From Leucobacter luti (GTDB lineage Bacteria; Actinomycetota; Actinomycetes; Actinomycetales; Microbacteriaceae), in assembly GCF_019464495.1 (NCBI RefSeq), contig NZ_CP080492.1:248001-312000 (forward strand): 64,000 bases of DNA. The letters are read 5' to 3'. A program made the position numbers and the translations under genes. Positions 1 to 9,274 of this stretch are shown piece by piece. The notes beneath the pieces were generated by a model. The model worked only from the letters and a program-made list of their open reading frames with translations. It did no database searches and was not told where the DNA came from. Within the stretch, counting starts at the first letter, position 1. Every line of letters begins with the position of its first letter.

Positions 1-29
1 TCGACTCCAATGAGGTACTTCTCAGACAT
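1..29 (-). CDS. Start of a probable FGGY-family carbohydrate kinase (partial)
   Basis: An ATG at 29 on the minus strand opens a frame running off the left edge, reading MSEKYLIGV followed by a partial codon. A purine-rich GAGAAAGGAC lies just upstream, a good ribosome binding site. This N-terminus resembles the first beta-strand of FGGY sugar kinases such as gluconokinase or xylulokinase, but nine residues cannot prove a family. It lies downstream of gap on the same strand, 48 bp from its stop codon. Confidence 0.4.
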
Positions 30-77
30 GTTACGGTCCTTTCTCTCAGGCGAGTTGCTGGCCTTGTGTCCTTGAGA

Positions 78-1517
78 CTACGCGGTCAACTCCGGCAAGT
101 GCGCAGGGTGGCTCCCTGCGAGCTGCTCAATGATGCGCACCACCTGGCAGCTGTAGCCGTACTCGTTGTCGTACCAGACGTACAGCACTGCGGTGTCCCC
201 GGTGACGATTGTGGCCAGGCCGTCAATAATTCCCGCGCGGTTCGATCCAACGAAGTCGGTCGACACAATTTCGGGGGACTCAACGTAGTCGATCTGCGTG
301 CGCAGCGCGCCCGTGAGCGACACCTGCTCCAGCAGCGAGTTGATCTCATCGCGGTCAGTCTCACGCTCGAGCTGGAGGTTCAGCACAGCCATCGATACAT
401 CCGGCGTGGGGACGCGGATTGCATTGCCAGTGAGCTTGCCTTCAAACTCGGGCAACGCTTTCGCGACGGCCTTGGCGGCTCCGGTCTCGGCAAGCACCAT
501 GTTCAGTGCTGCCGAGCGGCCACGACGGTCACCCTTGTGGAAGTTGTCGATCAGATTCTGATCATTCGTGTACGAGTGGACCGTCTCGACGTGCCCGCGC
601 TTGACGCCAAACTCCTCGTTCATGACTTTCAGCACGGGTGTGATGGCGTTTGTGGTGCAGGAGGCTGCGCTCACGATCGTGTGCGCGTCTGTGATCTGGT
701 TGCTGTTCACACCGAAGACGACGTTGAGCATGTCGCCCTTGCCGGGTGCGGTGAGGAGCACACGTGAAATGCCCTGATTCTGGAGGTGCTGCTCCAGCCC
801 CTCGGCGTCGCGCCACTTCCCCGTGTTATCTACCAGGATCGCGTCTTCGATGCCGTACTGCGTGTAATCCACACTCGCGGGATCGTTTGAGTAGATCACC
901 TGGATGCGCACGCCATTGGCAAGGATCGCGTCTTCGTCTTCCAGCACCTTGATCGTGCCGTTGAACGGGCCGTGCACGGAGTCGCGACGCAGGAGATTGG
1001 CGCGCTTCTCCAGATCGTTCTCGGATCCCCTGCGCACCACAATGGCGCGCAGATTGAGCCCGTTTCCGCTGCCTGAGTGGTCGATGATGATCCGGGCGAG
1101 CAAACGGCCAATGCGACCAAAGCCGTAGAGCACGACGTCAGTGCCAGCGCCGGGCTTCGCGTCAAGCGCTGGAGCAAGCTCTGCGCGCAGATACGCATCC
1201 AGATCGGTGCTCGAAGATGCGCGGAAGGCGTTGGCGAGAAGCGCGAGATCGACGGAGACGGGCCCAGGCTGAATTCGTGAGAGAGCCTCGACGATCGCGG
1301 AGGTCTCTGCGAGCGGCATCTCAACCTCATCGATCTTGCGCGCGTAGCTGTGCGCGCGAATGATGTCGATGGGGGAGCGGCCCACGAGGCTGCGGCCGTG
1401 TACCGACATGACCACATCGTGGTCGCGGTAGAGCTGGCCGATCAGCGGGATCATCCGCTCCGCGAGTTCCTGCTTCGCCTTCCAAGCTTCGAGGTGAGCA
1501 TCAGCACGCTGGTTCAT
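78..1517 (-). CDS. gap: Glyceraldehyde-3-phosphate dehydrogenase, long form
   Basis: 479 residues, about 140 longer than classical GAPDH, matching the long GapB-like form known from actinobacteria. The enzyme oxidises glyceraldehyde 3-phosphate to 1,3-bisphosphoglycerate with NAD(P) in the cytoplasm. The first ~120 residues form the extra N-terminal region. The Rossmann motif GFGRIGR is near residues 132-138. The catalytic motif SAASCTTNA places the nucleophile at about Cys287, and the base lies in VHSYTND. The C-terminal WYDNEYGYS is the usual GAPDH signature. The start follows a GGAAGGAACC stretch about 10 nt upstream. The cofactor and the glycolytic versus gluconeogenic role cannot be read from the sequence. 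Confidence 0.95.
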   Translation of the reverse strand: MNQRADAHLEAWKAKQELAERMIPLIGQLYRDHDVVMSVHGRSLVGRSPIDIIRAHSYARKIDEVEMPLAETSAIVEALSRIQPGPVSVDLALLANAFRASSSTDLDAYLRAELAPALDAKPGAGTDVVLYGFGRIGRLLARIIIDHSGSGNGLNLRAIVVRRGSENDLEKRANLLRRDSVHGPFNGTIKVLEDEDAILANGVRIQVIYSNDPASVDYTQYGIEDAILVDNTGKWRDAEGLEQHLQNQGISRVLLTAPGKGDMLNVVFGVNSNQITDAHTIVSAASCTTNAITPVLKVMNEEFGVKRGHVETVHSYTNDQNLIDNFHKGDRRGRSAALNMVLAETGAAKAVAKALPEFEGKLTGNAIRVPTPDVSMAVLNLQLERETDRDEINSLLEQVSLTGALRTQIDYVESPEIVSTDFVGSNRAGIIDGLATIVTGDTAVLYVWYDNEYGYSCQVVRIIEQLAGSHPAHLPELTA

Positions 1518-1722
1518 GTGAACGGAGGGTTCCTTCCAAACAATTGTGAAGAGTGGTCGGCCTGCCCGCCGGAACGCTGTCGCGTCACCTCCAGTATCCC
1601 ACGCTGATGACGGAGTGTGACACCGCGATTACCGCGTGGCGGCAGAGATACCGGAAGCTAGTGCAGAACCGCGTGGCCACGAGCCGCGCCCCATCCAGAT
1701 CTCAACGAATCATGAGGACCCC

Positions 1723-2613
1723 ATGACGTTCACGAAGCGCGGCATCTTCGCCGCCTCGCTCACCGCCCTCGCCCTCGCAGCGACCACGACGCTTGCCGGG
1801 TGCGCCCCAGCAGCAGAGGATACGACCGTGACGATCGGTGTCGTGCCCGGCGGGCAGCCGTACTGGGACACATTCGTCGACGCAGCCGCCGAAGAGGGCA
1901 TCACGGTCGAGATCAAGGACTTCGCCGAGTACCCGCAGCCGAACCCGCTCGTGACCGAGGGGGAGCTTGATCTCAACCAGTTCCAGCACATCGCGTACCT
2001 TGCGTCCTACAACGTTGACTCCGGCGAGGATCTCGTGCCGATTGGCGCGACGGTCATCTACCCGATGAACCTGTTCTCTTCGAAGTACACGTCACTCGAA
2101 GACATTCCGAAGGGAGGCACCATTGCGGTGCCGAACGACGAGTCCAACCGCGCTCGTGCCCTGCTCGTGCTCCAGAAGCTCGGCTTGATCGAGCTGAAAG
2201 ACGGCGGGAACTCGGGCTCGACGCTCGACGACATTCTCGCGGACAAGTCCAAAGTCAAGGTCACCGAGCTCGACGCTGCTGGCATTCCGGGCGCGCTGCC
2301 TGACGTCGACGGTGGTGTCGTGAACAATGACTTCGTTGAGCCCTCCGGCCTGAAGTTCGCTGATTCTCTCGGCTCGGACAGCGCGGATGATGCCGCCGCC
2401 GCTCCGTACACGAACATCTTCACCGCACGTGCTGAGGATAAGGACAACGAGACCTACCTCAAGCTGGTCGACATTTACCAGAACAACGCCGAGGTACAGG
2501 CAGCAGTCAAGGACTATGTCGGAGACGGCGCTGTCCTGCTGAAGACGCCGGTCTCGGAGCTGGAGAAGATCCTGAAGCAGGCGGAGGAGGACTACAGCGC
2601 ACAGTCGAAGTAG
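1723..2613 (+). CDS. metQ: Methionine ABC transporter substrate-binding lipoprotein MetQ
   Basis: 296 residues, NlpA/MetQ family. A signal peptide with the lipobox LAGC (Cys ~24) marks it as a lipoprotein anchored outside the membrane, where it binds methionine for the MetNI importer. Family features include GVVPGGQPYWD near the mature N-terminus, the FAEYPQPN segment, LDLNQFQH, and the PNDESNRARALLVLQ block. I chose the ATG at 1723 because GAGGAC lies just upstream and the signal peptide then starts normally; the frame is open further upstream without a better start. metN and metI follow on the same strand. Confidence 0.93.
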   Translation: MTFTKRGIFAASLTALALAATTTLAGCAPAAEDTTVTIGVVPGGQPYWDTFVDAAAEEGITVEIKDFAEYPQPNPLVTEGELDLNQFQHIAYLASYNVDSGEDLVPIGATVIYPMNLFSSKYTSLEDIPKGGTIAVPNDESNRARALLVLQKLGLIELKDGGNSGSTLDDILADKSKVKVTELDAAGIPGALPDVDGGVVNNDFVEPSGLKFADSLGSDSADDAAAAPYTNIFTARAEDKDNETYLKLVDIYQNNAEVQAAVKDYVGDGAVLLKTPVSELEKILKQAEEDYSAQSK

Positions 2614-2633
2614 TCTTCTCCACAAGAAGTACC

Positions 2634-2674
2634 CCGAATCGGGGCGGCGTGTTCCACTCGCCGTCCCGATTCGG
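2634..2674 (+). terminator. Long hairpin between metQ and metN
   Basis: A 16-bp stem (one G-U pair) closes a 9-nt loop: CCGAATCGGG-GCGGCG at 2634-2649 pairs with 2659-2674. It starts 20 nt after the metQ stop codon and no U-tract follows. Such intergenic hairpins after binding-protein genes commonly end part of the transcription or protect the upstream mRNA, giving more binding protein than ATPase and permease. That role is inferred. Confidence 0.65.
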
Positions 2675-2755
2675 TCGTATTTGGCTCCGGCCCCCACAAT
2701 AGTTACAACCCGCTCCGCTCGCGACGGCGGAGACACTGATCGAGAGGACGACACG

Positions 2756-3784
2756 GTGACACGTGTGCAACTGACGGACGTGGGGAAACGCTACCCCGGA
2801 CGCAGCAAGGGTGACCCCGACATCGTCGCCGTTGACGACGTCTCGATCGAGGTTGCATCCGGAGAGATCCATGCGATTATCGGCTACTCTGGCGCGGGGA
2901 AAAGTACCCTACTTCGTCTCGTGAACGGCCTGGAACGGGCGACGAGTGGCACGATCACCGTCGGAGAAGCGGTGCTCACCGATCTCAGTGAACGTCAGCT
3001 ACGGCCCGTGCGCTCACAGATCGGGATGATCTTTCAGCAGTTCAATCTGTTCCACTCAAAATCTGTGGCAAAGAACGTCGAGTACCCACTTGTGGTGGCC
3101 GGGGTGCCAGCCGACGAACGCGCCGCCCGGGTGGCAGAGTTGCTCGCGTTTGTCGGGTTGCAGGATCGCGCTCGCGCCTACGTTGACCAGCTCTCCGGCG
3201 GTCAGAAGCAGCGGGTCGGGATCGCGCGCGCGCTCGCAACCTCACCCGGTGTGCTGCTCGCAGATGAGGCAACGAGTGCGCTCGATCCGGAAACATCACG
3301 CGAGGTGCTCGCGTTGCTCAAGCGCGTCAACGACGAACTCGGCATCACGATCATCCTGATCACGCACGAGATGGAAGTCGTCAGGGAGATCGCCGACCGT
3401 GTCACCGTCATGGACGGCGGACGTACCGTCGAGCAGGGCGATGTCTTCGAAGTGTTCTCTGCACCGCAGAGCGACACCACACGGAAGTTCGTCGCGACGG
3501 CGCTGCCGAGCCAACCAGGCGCGGAGCACTTGGAGAAGTTGCGAGAACGACACCGCGGGCGCCTGGTGAGCCTCACGTTCCGTGACGGAGATGTCGACCA
3601 GCCGGTGGTCTTCCGCACGCTTGCCGAGCGTGGGGTCGGTGTCAGTATCGTGCACGGTGGAATCACCGATGTCGGCGGCCGGAGCTTCGGCAAGCTCACC
3701 CTCGAACTGATCGGTGACGATCTGCGAGTCGAGCACGCTGTTGCCGCGCTCGCACAGGAGACCGAACTGGAGGTGCTGGCGTAA
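2756..3784 (+). CDS. metN: Methionine ABC transporter ATP-binding protein MetN
   Basis: 342 residues from a GTG start preceded by GAGAGGACG. Walker A is GYSGAGKST, the ABC signature is LSGGQKQR, and Walker B is LLADEATSALDP, in the usual order over residues ~1-240. The last ~80 residues match the NIL domain typical of MetN, which senses intracellular methionine and inhibits the transporter. The protein energises methionine import through MetI with MetQ as receptor. Its stop codon overlaps the metI start (TAATG), indicating translational coupling. The frame could begin at 2681, but the GTG at 2756 gives the normal family length. Confidence 0.95.
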   Translation: MTRVQLTDVGKRYPGRSKGDPDIVAVDDVSIEVASGEIHAIIGYSGAGKSTLLRLVNGLERATSGTITVGEAVLTDLSERQLRPVRSQIGMIFQQFNLFHSKSVAKNVEYPLVVAGVPADERAARVAELLAFVGLQDRARAYVDQLSGGQKQRVGIARALATSPGVLLADEATSALDPETSREVLALLKRVNDELGITIILITHEMEVVREIADRVTVMDGGRTVEQGDVFEVFSAPQSDTTRKFVATALPSQPGAEHLEKLRERHRGRLVSLTFRDGDVDQPVVFRTLAERGVGVSIVHGGITDVGGRSFGKLTLELIGDDLRVEHAVAALAQETELEVLA

Positions 3785-4449
3785 TGGATCGCTTACTAGA
3801 TTTGCTTGAGAGCGGAAAGTTTCTCGAGGCAACACTCCAGACACTGCTGTATGTGGTGGTCGCCATGGGGGTTGGTGGCGTGCTCGGTTTGTTGGTGGGG
3901 GTCTCCCTCACGGTCACGCGGCGCGGTGGACTCCTGCAGAACCGCGCGGTGTTCGTCGTGCTGAACTTCCTGGTGAACTTCTTCCGCCCAATCCCGTTTG
4001 TCATCCTCATTGCGGCGTTGACGCCTGTGGCGCGCTTCGTGGTCGGGACCGGTATTGGTGATCGCGCCCTCATGTTTGTACTCGTCTTCGCGGCGACGTT
4101 CGGGATCGCACGACTGGTTGAACAAAACCTCCTCACCGTCTCGCCAGGCGTCATCGAAGCTTCTCGCGCTATGGGCGCGGGTCCGCTGCGCACGATCTTC
4201 ACCGTGCTCATACCGGAGGGGTTAGGGCCGCTGGTGCTCGGCTACACGTTCGCGTTCATCGCGGTGGTCGACATGACCGCAATGGCCGGTGTCGTCGGTG
4301 GGGGCGGGCTCGGAAACCTCGCGTTGCAGTACGGCTACCGCCAATTCAATCCGTGGGTCACTTGGTCGGCCGTGCTCATCATTATTGTGATCGTGCAGCT
4401 GGTCCAATTGCTGGGGAATGTTATCGCTCGCAAGCTACTCAGGAGGTAG
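3784..4449 (+). CDS. metI: Methionine ABC transporter permease MetI
   Basis: 221 residues, the normal size for MetI. About five hydrophobic segments are visible, with the permease EAA loop EASRAMGAGPLRTIFTVLIP near residues 120-140 that contacts the ATPase. The DMTAMAGVVGGGGLGNLA segment is characteristic of methionine-type permeases. It forms the inner-membrane channel with MetN and receives methionine from MetQ. The start codon overlaps the metN stop. The next gene begins 3 bp after the stop, so the Nif3-like gene may be cotranscribed. Confidence 0.95.
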   Translation: MDRLLDLLESGKFLEATLQTLLYVVVAMGVGGVLGLLVGVSLTVTRRGGLLQNRAVFVVLNFLVNFFRPIPFVILIAALTPVARFVVGTGIGDRALMFVLVFAATFGIARLVEQNLLTVSPGVIEASRAMGAGPLRTIFTVLIPEGLGPLVLGYTFAFIAVVDMTAMAGVVGGGGLGNLALQYGYRQFNPWVTWSAVLIIIVIVQLVQLLGNVIARKLLRR

Positions 4450-4452
4450 CCC

Positions 4453-5313
4453 GTGTCACATGATTCACCGTTTGTCTTGAGCGACTTTCGGAACGTCGCA
4501 GAGGAGCTCTGGCCGAGCGCGTCTGCGGAGAGCTGGGACCGCGTCGGGCTCATCACCGGCGCGAACGATGCGCCGGTGCGACGCGTACTGCTCGCCGTTG
4601 ATGCTGTTGACGCCGTCGTCTCAGAAGCTCTCAGCTGGGACGCTGATGCACTCTTCACCCACCACCCGCTGTTGCTCCGAGGCATTCACACCGTCGCAGA
4701 GGACACGTCCAAGGGCTCCCTTCTCGCCCGCCTGATCCGCGGCAATTGCGCGCTTATCGCGGCGCACACAAACGCGGACACCCCGAGTGGTGGCGTGTCG
4801 GACGTGTTCGCACATCGTTTGGGACTGCTCGACACACGGCCGATCGTGCCGGGAGCGGATCCAGCAAGCGGAATCGGCCGCACAGGAGTGCTCCCACAGC
4901 CAATGGCGTTGCGCACGTTCGCTGGACTCGTTGCGGGGGTTCTGCCTCAGACGGTCACCGGTGCACGTGTCGCGGGGGATCCTGATCGGTTGATCTCAAG
5001 GGTTGCCCTCTTGGGTGGTGCGGGCGACAGCCTCCTAGATCACCCCGATGTGCGTTCTGCCGATGTCTATGTGACCAGCGATCTGCGCCATCATCCAGCG
5101 CAGGAGTCGCTTGAGCTTTCGAGCGCCACGCGCGGGCCTGCGCTCATTGACGTGGCACACTGGGCGAGCGAATCGCTGTGGCTCGAGGGGGCCGCAGAAC
5201 GTCTTCGGGCCGCGCTGCCTGGAGTGGAATTTCGGGTCAGCGCACGATGCACAGACCCGTGGGATTTCTCGGTGGGAGCAGAGCGCGCACTCGACGATAG
5301 GCTGGGGGTATGA
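4453..5313 (+). CDS. Nif3-like dinuclear metal centre protein
   Basis: 286 residues, Nif3/YqfO family, often labelled GTP cyclohydrolase I type 2 homologue. The exact reaction of the family is unsettled. Conserved metal-binding segments are visible: ESWDRVGL near the N-terminus, FTHHPLLLRG (two His), AHTNADTPSGGVSD, and DVAHWASE near the C-terminus. A GTG start is used, 3 bp after metI. The 3' end overlaps the next gene by four bases. The pairing of a Nif3 gene with a coiled-coil/zinc-ribbon gene is a standard actinobacterial arrangement (as in Mycobacterium Rv2230c-Rv2229c), suggesting linked function. Confidence 0.9.
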   Translation: MSHDSPFVLSDFRNVAEELWPSASAESWDRVGLITGANDAPVRRVLLAVDAVDAVVSEALSWDADALFTHHPLLLRGIHTVAEDTSKGSLLARLIRGNCALIAAHTNADTPSGGVSDVFAHRLGLLDTRPIVPGADPASGIGRTGVLPQPMALRTFAGLVAGVLPQTVTGARVAGDPDRLISRVALLGGAGDSLLDHPDVRSADVYVTSDLRHHPAQESLELSSATRGPALIDVAHWASESLWLEGAAERLRAALPGVEFRVSARCTDPWDFSVGAERALDDRLGV

Positions 5314-6038
5314 AGGCCAGCCCTCGCCAGCAGCGACTCCTGCTCGACCTGCAAGATCTCGATACGACGATTGCGCGGCTTCGCCGCAAGCGCTCCACTC
5401 TGCCTGAACGCGCGGGCCTTGACGGGCTCAGCGGTGAGATTGCTGCGACCCGCGAGGGATACATGGCAGCGCAGCGCGAGCTCGATACGCACACAGCTGA
5501 AATTGAGCGCATCGAGACCGATGTGAAGATGGTGCGCCAGCGTCGCGCTCGTGACGAAGAACTCATTGCGGTCAGCACCTCATCGAAAGAGGCACAGGCG
5601 CTGCAAAGCGAGCTTGAGACGCTCGCGCGTCGGCTCGGTGAGCTTGAGGAGCGTGAGCTCGCGGTCATGGAGGAGCAGGAAACCGCCCAGGCCGCATTCT
5701 CCGAGGCAGAGCGTGCGCTCAACGGTGTTGATGCACGCCGCGCTGAGCTGCAAGCCGCGATCGACGCCGCGGAGTCAACGATCGATCGCGAGCTTGCGTC
5801 GAACGCCGAAGAACGCGCGGGCCTCGCAGCGGAGCTCCAGCGCGATGTGCTCGGGCTCTACGAAGAGTTGCGCGCCCGGATCGGGATCGGCGCTGCGCGC
5901 CTCCGCGGCAACGTTTCCGAAGCGAGCAATATGGCGCTCGCGCCAGCAGAGCTGAGCAACATTCGCTCCGCCGCACCCGATGAGCTCGTATTCTGCCCAG
6001 GCACCGGTGCGATCCTCGTGCGGGGAGACGACGAGTAG
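5310..6038 (+). CDS. Coiled-coil protein with degenerate C4 zinc ribbon
   Basis: 242 residues. Residues ~10-190 are strongly charged with heptad character (coiled-coil hairpin), followed by a short C-terminal domain. Homologues normally end in two CxxC pairs. Here the first pair is absent and the last reads FCPGTGAILVR, with a single Cys, so zinc binding is doubtful. The rest of the domain (PAELSNIR, DELVF) is well conserved. The ATG overlaps the nif3-like stop by four bases, implying coupling. The family has no firmly established biochemical role. Confidence 0.85.
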   Translation: MKASPRQQRLLLDLQDLDTTIARLRRKRSTLPERAGLDGLSGEIAATREGYMAAQRELDTHTAEIERIETDVKMVRQRRARDEELIAVSTSSKEAQALQSELETLARRLGELEERELAVMEEQETAQAAFSEAERALNGVDARRAELQAAIDAAESTIDRELASNAEERAGLAAELQRDVLGLYEELRARIGIGAARLRGNVSEASNMALAPAELSNIRSAAPDELVFCPGTGAILVRGDDE

Positions 6039-6084
6039 CTCGCCACGGCTCATGCAGCCCCGGAGCCGGTGTACGATGAGAGCT

Positions 6085-6464
6085 GGAATGGGTCGGTGAG
6101 ACGGTCGCGTCGCGGCACGTGAGTGCACGCGCCGAGGAACGTCCGGGCTCCGCAGGGGAGAACGGTGGGTAACGCCCACCCGGGGCAACCCGCGAGAAAG
6201 TGCAACAGAGAGTAGACCGCCAGAAACGGCTTGCCGTGCCTGGTAAGGCTGAAAGGGTGGTGTAAGAGACCACCGGCGTTCGTGGCGACACGGGCGGCCA
6301 GGTAAACCTCGTTCGGAGCAAGGCCAGACAGAGGATGTTGACGCGCCCCGCCGAGTCCTCGGGTAGGCCGCTAGAGGGTACTGGCAACAGTGCCCCGAGA
6401 GAGATGACCGTCACCGCCGACTTGTTCGGCGCGACAGAACCCGGCGTATGATCCGGCCCATTCC
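6085..6464 (+). ncRNA. rnpB: RNase P RNA (class A)
   Basis: The conserved core elements of bacterial RNase P RNA are all present in order: GAGGAACGTCCGGGCTCC near 6133, GGGTAACGCCCACC near 6167, GTAAACCTCG near 6302, and ACAGAACCCGGCGTATG near 6434. The ends pair: GGAATGGGTCGG at 6085 is complementary (one G-U) to CCGGCCCATTCC ending at 6464. This RNA is the catalytic subunit that trims tRNA 5' leaders. Ends were placed from the pairing and may be off by a few bases. A U-tract terminator follows directly. Confidence 0.95.
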
Positions 6465-6470
6465 GCCCAA

Positions 6471-6514
6471 GCCCCCTACATTCGCATCACGGTGCGGAAG
6501 TAGGGGGCTTTTTT
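6471..6514 (+). terminator. Rho-independent terminator of rnpB
   Basis: GCCCCCTAC at 6471-6479 pairs with GTAGGGGGC at 6500-6508, with an imperfect inner TTCGCA/TGCGGAA stem, and six T residues follow at 6509-6514. It is the clearest U-tract terminator in the core region and lies 6 bases after the RNase P RNA. Confidence 0.9.
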
Positions 6515-6654
6515 GTTTTCAGATTCGAGCAAAACGAGCTCGCAATCACGGCGCAGTCGCGGCGCAGCCACGATCCCGTGCGGCGAGTGTGAGCTTCGGT
6601 GTCGGAACGTGGGTCGCGGAGCCCGACCACAGACCAGGTGCCGGAGGGGTGGTG

Positions 6655-7524
6655 CTACTCCGAAACGGTGAGGAGCTCGAACCCGTCCTCGCGCACGAGA
6701 ACGGTGTGTTCAAACTGAGCGGTGAGGCTCTTGTCTCGGGTGGTGACGGTCCACCCATCGCTCCACTGATCCCATTCGTGGGTGCCAAGCGTGAGCATCG
6801 GCTCCACGGTGAAAACCATGCCAGGCACGATAATGTCCCCATACGTCGGCGCCGAGTCGTAGTGCGGGATGATGAGCCCAGTGTGGAACGAGGATCCGAC
6901 GCCGTGGCCGGTAAAGTCGCGCACGACGCCATACCCGAAGCGTTTTGCGTACGTCTCGATCACGCGACCGATGACGTTCACTGCGCGGCCCGGCTTCGCC
7001 GCCCTGATCCCGCGCATCATCGCTTCGTGGGTGCGCTCGATCAGAAGATCGACCTCCTCGGTGACCTCACCGACGCGAAAACTTCGGTTGGTGTCTCCGT
7101 GGAAGCCATCGAGATACGCCGTCACATCAACATTCACCAGATCACCCTCGCGGAGCACCGTGTCATCCGGGATCCCGTGGCAAATGACCTCGTTCACTGA
7201 GGTACATGAAGACGCGGGGAAGCCGCGGTACCCCAGCGTTGACGGGTACGCGCCAGCGGCAACAACCACGTCGTGCGCCACTCGATCCAGCTCAGCAGTC
7301 GTCACACCAGGCCGAACGGCTTCCCCAACGGCGTCGAGCGCGCGAGACGCGATCCGGCCAGCGGCGCGTATCCGCTCGACTTCTTCGGCGGTGTAGGTAT
7401 TGTCACCCGTGTAGGCGGGCGGGGTTGCGAGACCGACGTAGGGAGGACGAGCGATGGCGGCGGGAACGGTGCGGAGGGCCGGCCGCTTTCCGGGGATCAG
7501 ATTTCCGTGTGCGTCGAAGGGCAT
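6655..7524 (-). CDS. map: Methionine aminopeptidase, type I
   Basis: 289 residues. The enzyme removes the initiator methionine from nascent proteins. The five metal ligands of the pita-bread fold are visible: Asp in [11 protein letters not shown], Asp in FHGDTNRSF, His in [11 protein letters not shown], Glu in VFTVEPML and Glu in QFEHTVL. A proline-rich extension of ~40 residues precedes the catalytic domain, as in the actinobacterial MetAP1c class. It is transcribed towards rnpB and away from the small SPOR-like gene. Confidence 0.95.
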   Translation of the reverse strand: MPFDAHGNLIPGKRPALRTVPAAIARPPYVGLATPPAYTGDNTYTAEEVERIRAAGRIASRALDAVGEAVRPGVTTAELDRVAHDVVVAAGAYPSTLGYRGFPASSCTSVNEVICHGIPDDTVLREGDLVNVDVTAYLDGFHGDTNRSFRVGEVTEEVDLLIERTHEAMMRGIRAAKPGRAVNVIGRVIETYAKRFGYGVVRDFTGHGVGSSFHTGLIIPHYDSAPTYGDIIVPGMVFTVEPMLTLGTHEWDQWSDGWTVTTRDKSLTAQFEHTVLVREDGFELLTVSE

Positions 7525-7591
7525 ACCTCTAGTCTATGAAGTACACGCGGTACTCTCCGCGGGTGGGCGCCAGAGCGGAAGGATTCGACGC

Positions 7592-7795
7592 ATGAGCAAG
7601 CGGGACTGGGGGATCGAAGATCCCGGCGAAACGTACTGGTTTAACACCCGGACTGGTGAGGTGGAGGCGGGGCCGCAATCACTGTCTATCGATCGTGTCG
7701 GTCCGTTCACGACACGCGAAGAAGCGGAGCATGCGAACGAGATCATCGCCGAGCGAGCACGGGCGTGGCGCGACGAAGACGAAGCGAACGACTGA
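7592..7795 (+). CDS. Small SPOR-like protein
   Basis: 67 residues from an ATG preceded by GCGGAAGGATT. The sequence centres on YWFNTRTGEVE, a VGPFTTREEAE block and an acidic tail. This resembles short SPOR-domain-like proteins found in Microbacteriaceae beside map and glnA2. SPOR domains usually bind denuded peptidoglycan glycans, but this one has no signal peptide or membrane segment, so a cell-wall role is uncertain. It lies between the map start and glnA2. Confidence 0.7.
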   Translation: MSKRDWGIEDPGETYWFNTRTGEVEAGPQSLSIDRVGPFTTREEAEHANEIIAERARAWRDEDEAND

Positions 7796-7922
7796 GTTTC
7801 GAGCGTTCGACAGATCAATGACGACGCCGTAACACGACTGTCATAGGGGCGCGGTAGTCTGAACGCGACACGGCCCCGCGAGACCTGCGGAGGCTGGAAC
7901 GCCCCAATGAAACGGAGCCGGT

Positions 7923-9260
7923 GTGAGTAAACAGCGTGATTTCGTCCTTCGCACGATAGAGGAGCGCGGCGTAAAATTCGTCAGGCTCTGGTTCAGTGAC
8001 GTCTCGGGCACGCTCAAATCGGTGGCGCTTGCGCCTGCCGAGGTCGAGGGGGCGTTCAGCGAGGGCATCGGTTTCGATGGCTCCGCCATTGAGGGGCTGA
8101 CCCGCGCGTACGAGTCCGATCTCCTCGCCGTGCCAGATCCTGGCACATTCCAGCTCCTGCCCTGGCGCAGCAAAGAGGCACCAACGGCGCGTATGTTCTG
8201 CGACATCAGCACTCCGAACGGCGAGCCTGCCGTCGCCGATCCGCGTAACGTGCTGAAGCGCACCCTCGCACACGCGGCAGAGCAGGGCTTCACGTTCTAC
8301 ACGCACCCCGAGATCGAGTTCTACCTGCTGAAGTCCAAAGATTTCGGTCGGAAGGGGCCGCAGCCGGTTGATCGCGCAGGGTACTTCGACAATGTTCCCG
8401 GAGGTACCGCGCACGACTTCCGCCGTGAGAGTGTCTCGATGCTTGAAGAGCTCGGTATCTCTGTGGAGTTTAGTCATCACGAAGCGGGACCCGGTCAGAA
8501 CGAGATCGATCTGCGTTACGCGGACGCGCTCACGACGGCTGACAACCTGATGACCTTCCGAACGGTCGTGAAAGAGGTGGCGATCTCGCAGGGAGTCCAC
8601 GCGACGTTCATGCCGAAGCCGCTCGCGGGGCACCCGGGCTCGGGCATGCACACGCACCTCTCCCTGTTCGAGGGTGACACGAACGCGTTCTACGACGCCG
8701 GGGCGAAGTACCAGCTCTCACAGACCGGACGACGTTTCGTTGCCGGGTTGCTTCGACATGCACCAGAGATCACCGCAATCACGAACCAGTACATCAACTC
8801 GTACAAGCGACTCTGGGGCGGTGATGAGGCCCCTTCGTTCGTGAGCTGGGGGCACAACAATCGTTCAGCGCTCGTACGCGTACCGATGTACAAGCCAGGA
8901 AAGGGCGGCGCCGCGCGGGTCGAATACCGTGGCCTGGACAGTGCGGTCAACCCATATCTCGGATTCTCCGTGCTGCTCGCGGCCGGGCTCAAAGGCATTC
9001 GTGAGGAGTACGAGCTTCCGCCCGAGGCAGAAAACAACGTTTGGGCGCTGAGTGATGGTGAGCGTCGGGCGATGGGCTTTGACCCGCTCCCGACCAGCCT
9101 CGATCATGCGCTCGCGGTGATGGAGCGCTCAGAGCTTGTTGCCGAGACGTTGGGGGAGCAGGTCTTCGCATACTTCCTCCGCGACAAACGGCGCGAGGTG
9201 GCAGAGTACCGCAGCCAGGTGACCCCGTACGAGCTCTCCTCGATGCTCGACACGGTGTGA
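7923..9260 (+). CDS. glnA2: Glutamine synthetase, GlnA2-type
   Basis: 445 residues, the length of actinobacterial GlnA2. It is predicted to make glutamine from glutamate, ammonia and ATP. Motifs in order: GFDGSAIEG, the HPEIEFYLL metal-binding glutamate, HHEAGPGQNEIDLRYAD, the KPLAGHPGSGMHTHLSL ATP/metal block, NQYINSYKRL and RVEYRGLDSAVNPYL. The C-terminal YELPPEA aligns with the adenylylation loop of GlnA1 but then diverges (ENNVWALS). GTG start. glnE begins at or within 15 bp of the stop, so the two are almost certainly cotranscribed. Confidence 0.93.
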   Translation: MSKQRDFVLRTIEERGVKFVRLWFSDVSGTLKSVALAPAEVEGAFSEGIGFDGSAIEGLTRAYESDLLAVPDPGTFQLLPWRSKEAPTARMFCDISTPNGEPAVADPRNVLKRTLAHAAEQGFTFYTHPEIEFYLLKSKDFGRKGPQPVDRAGYFDNVPGGTAHDFRRESVSMLEELGISVEFSHHEAGPGQNEIDLRYADALTTADNLMTFRTVVKEVAISQGVHATFMPKPLAGHPGSGMHTHLSLFEGDTNAFYDAGAKYQLSQTGRRFVAGLLRHAPEITAITNQYINSYKRLWGGDEAPSFVSWGHNNRSALVRVPMYKPGKGGAARVEYRGLDSAVNPYLGFSVLLAAGLKGIREEYELPPEAENNVWALSDGERRAMGFDPLPTSLDHALAVMERSELVAETLGEQVFAYFLRDKRREVAEYRSQVTPYELSSMLDTV

Positions 9261-9274
9261 TCTGGCAGGGATTC

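Noticed and set aside
1518..1722. Possible SAM-type riboswitch upstream of metQ
   Set aside because: Methionine transporter genes often have one, but I could not find the conserved SAM-I, SAM-II or SAM-IV core in this leader; only short GC inverted repeats are present.
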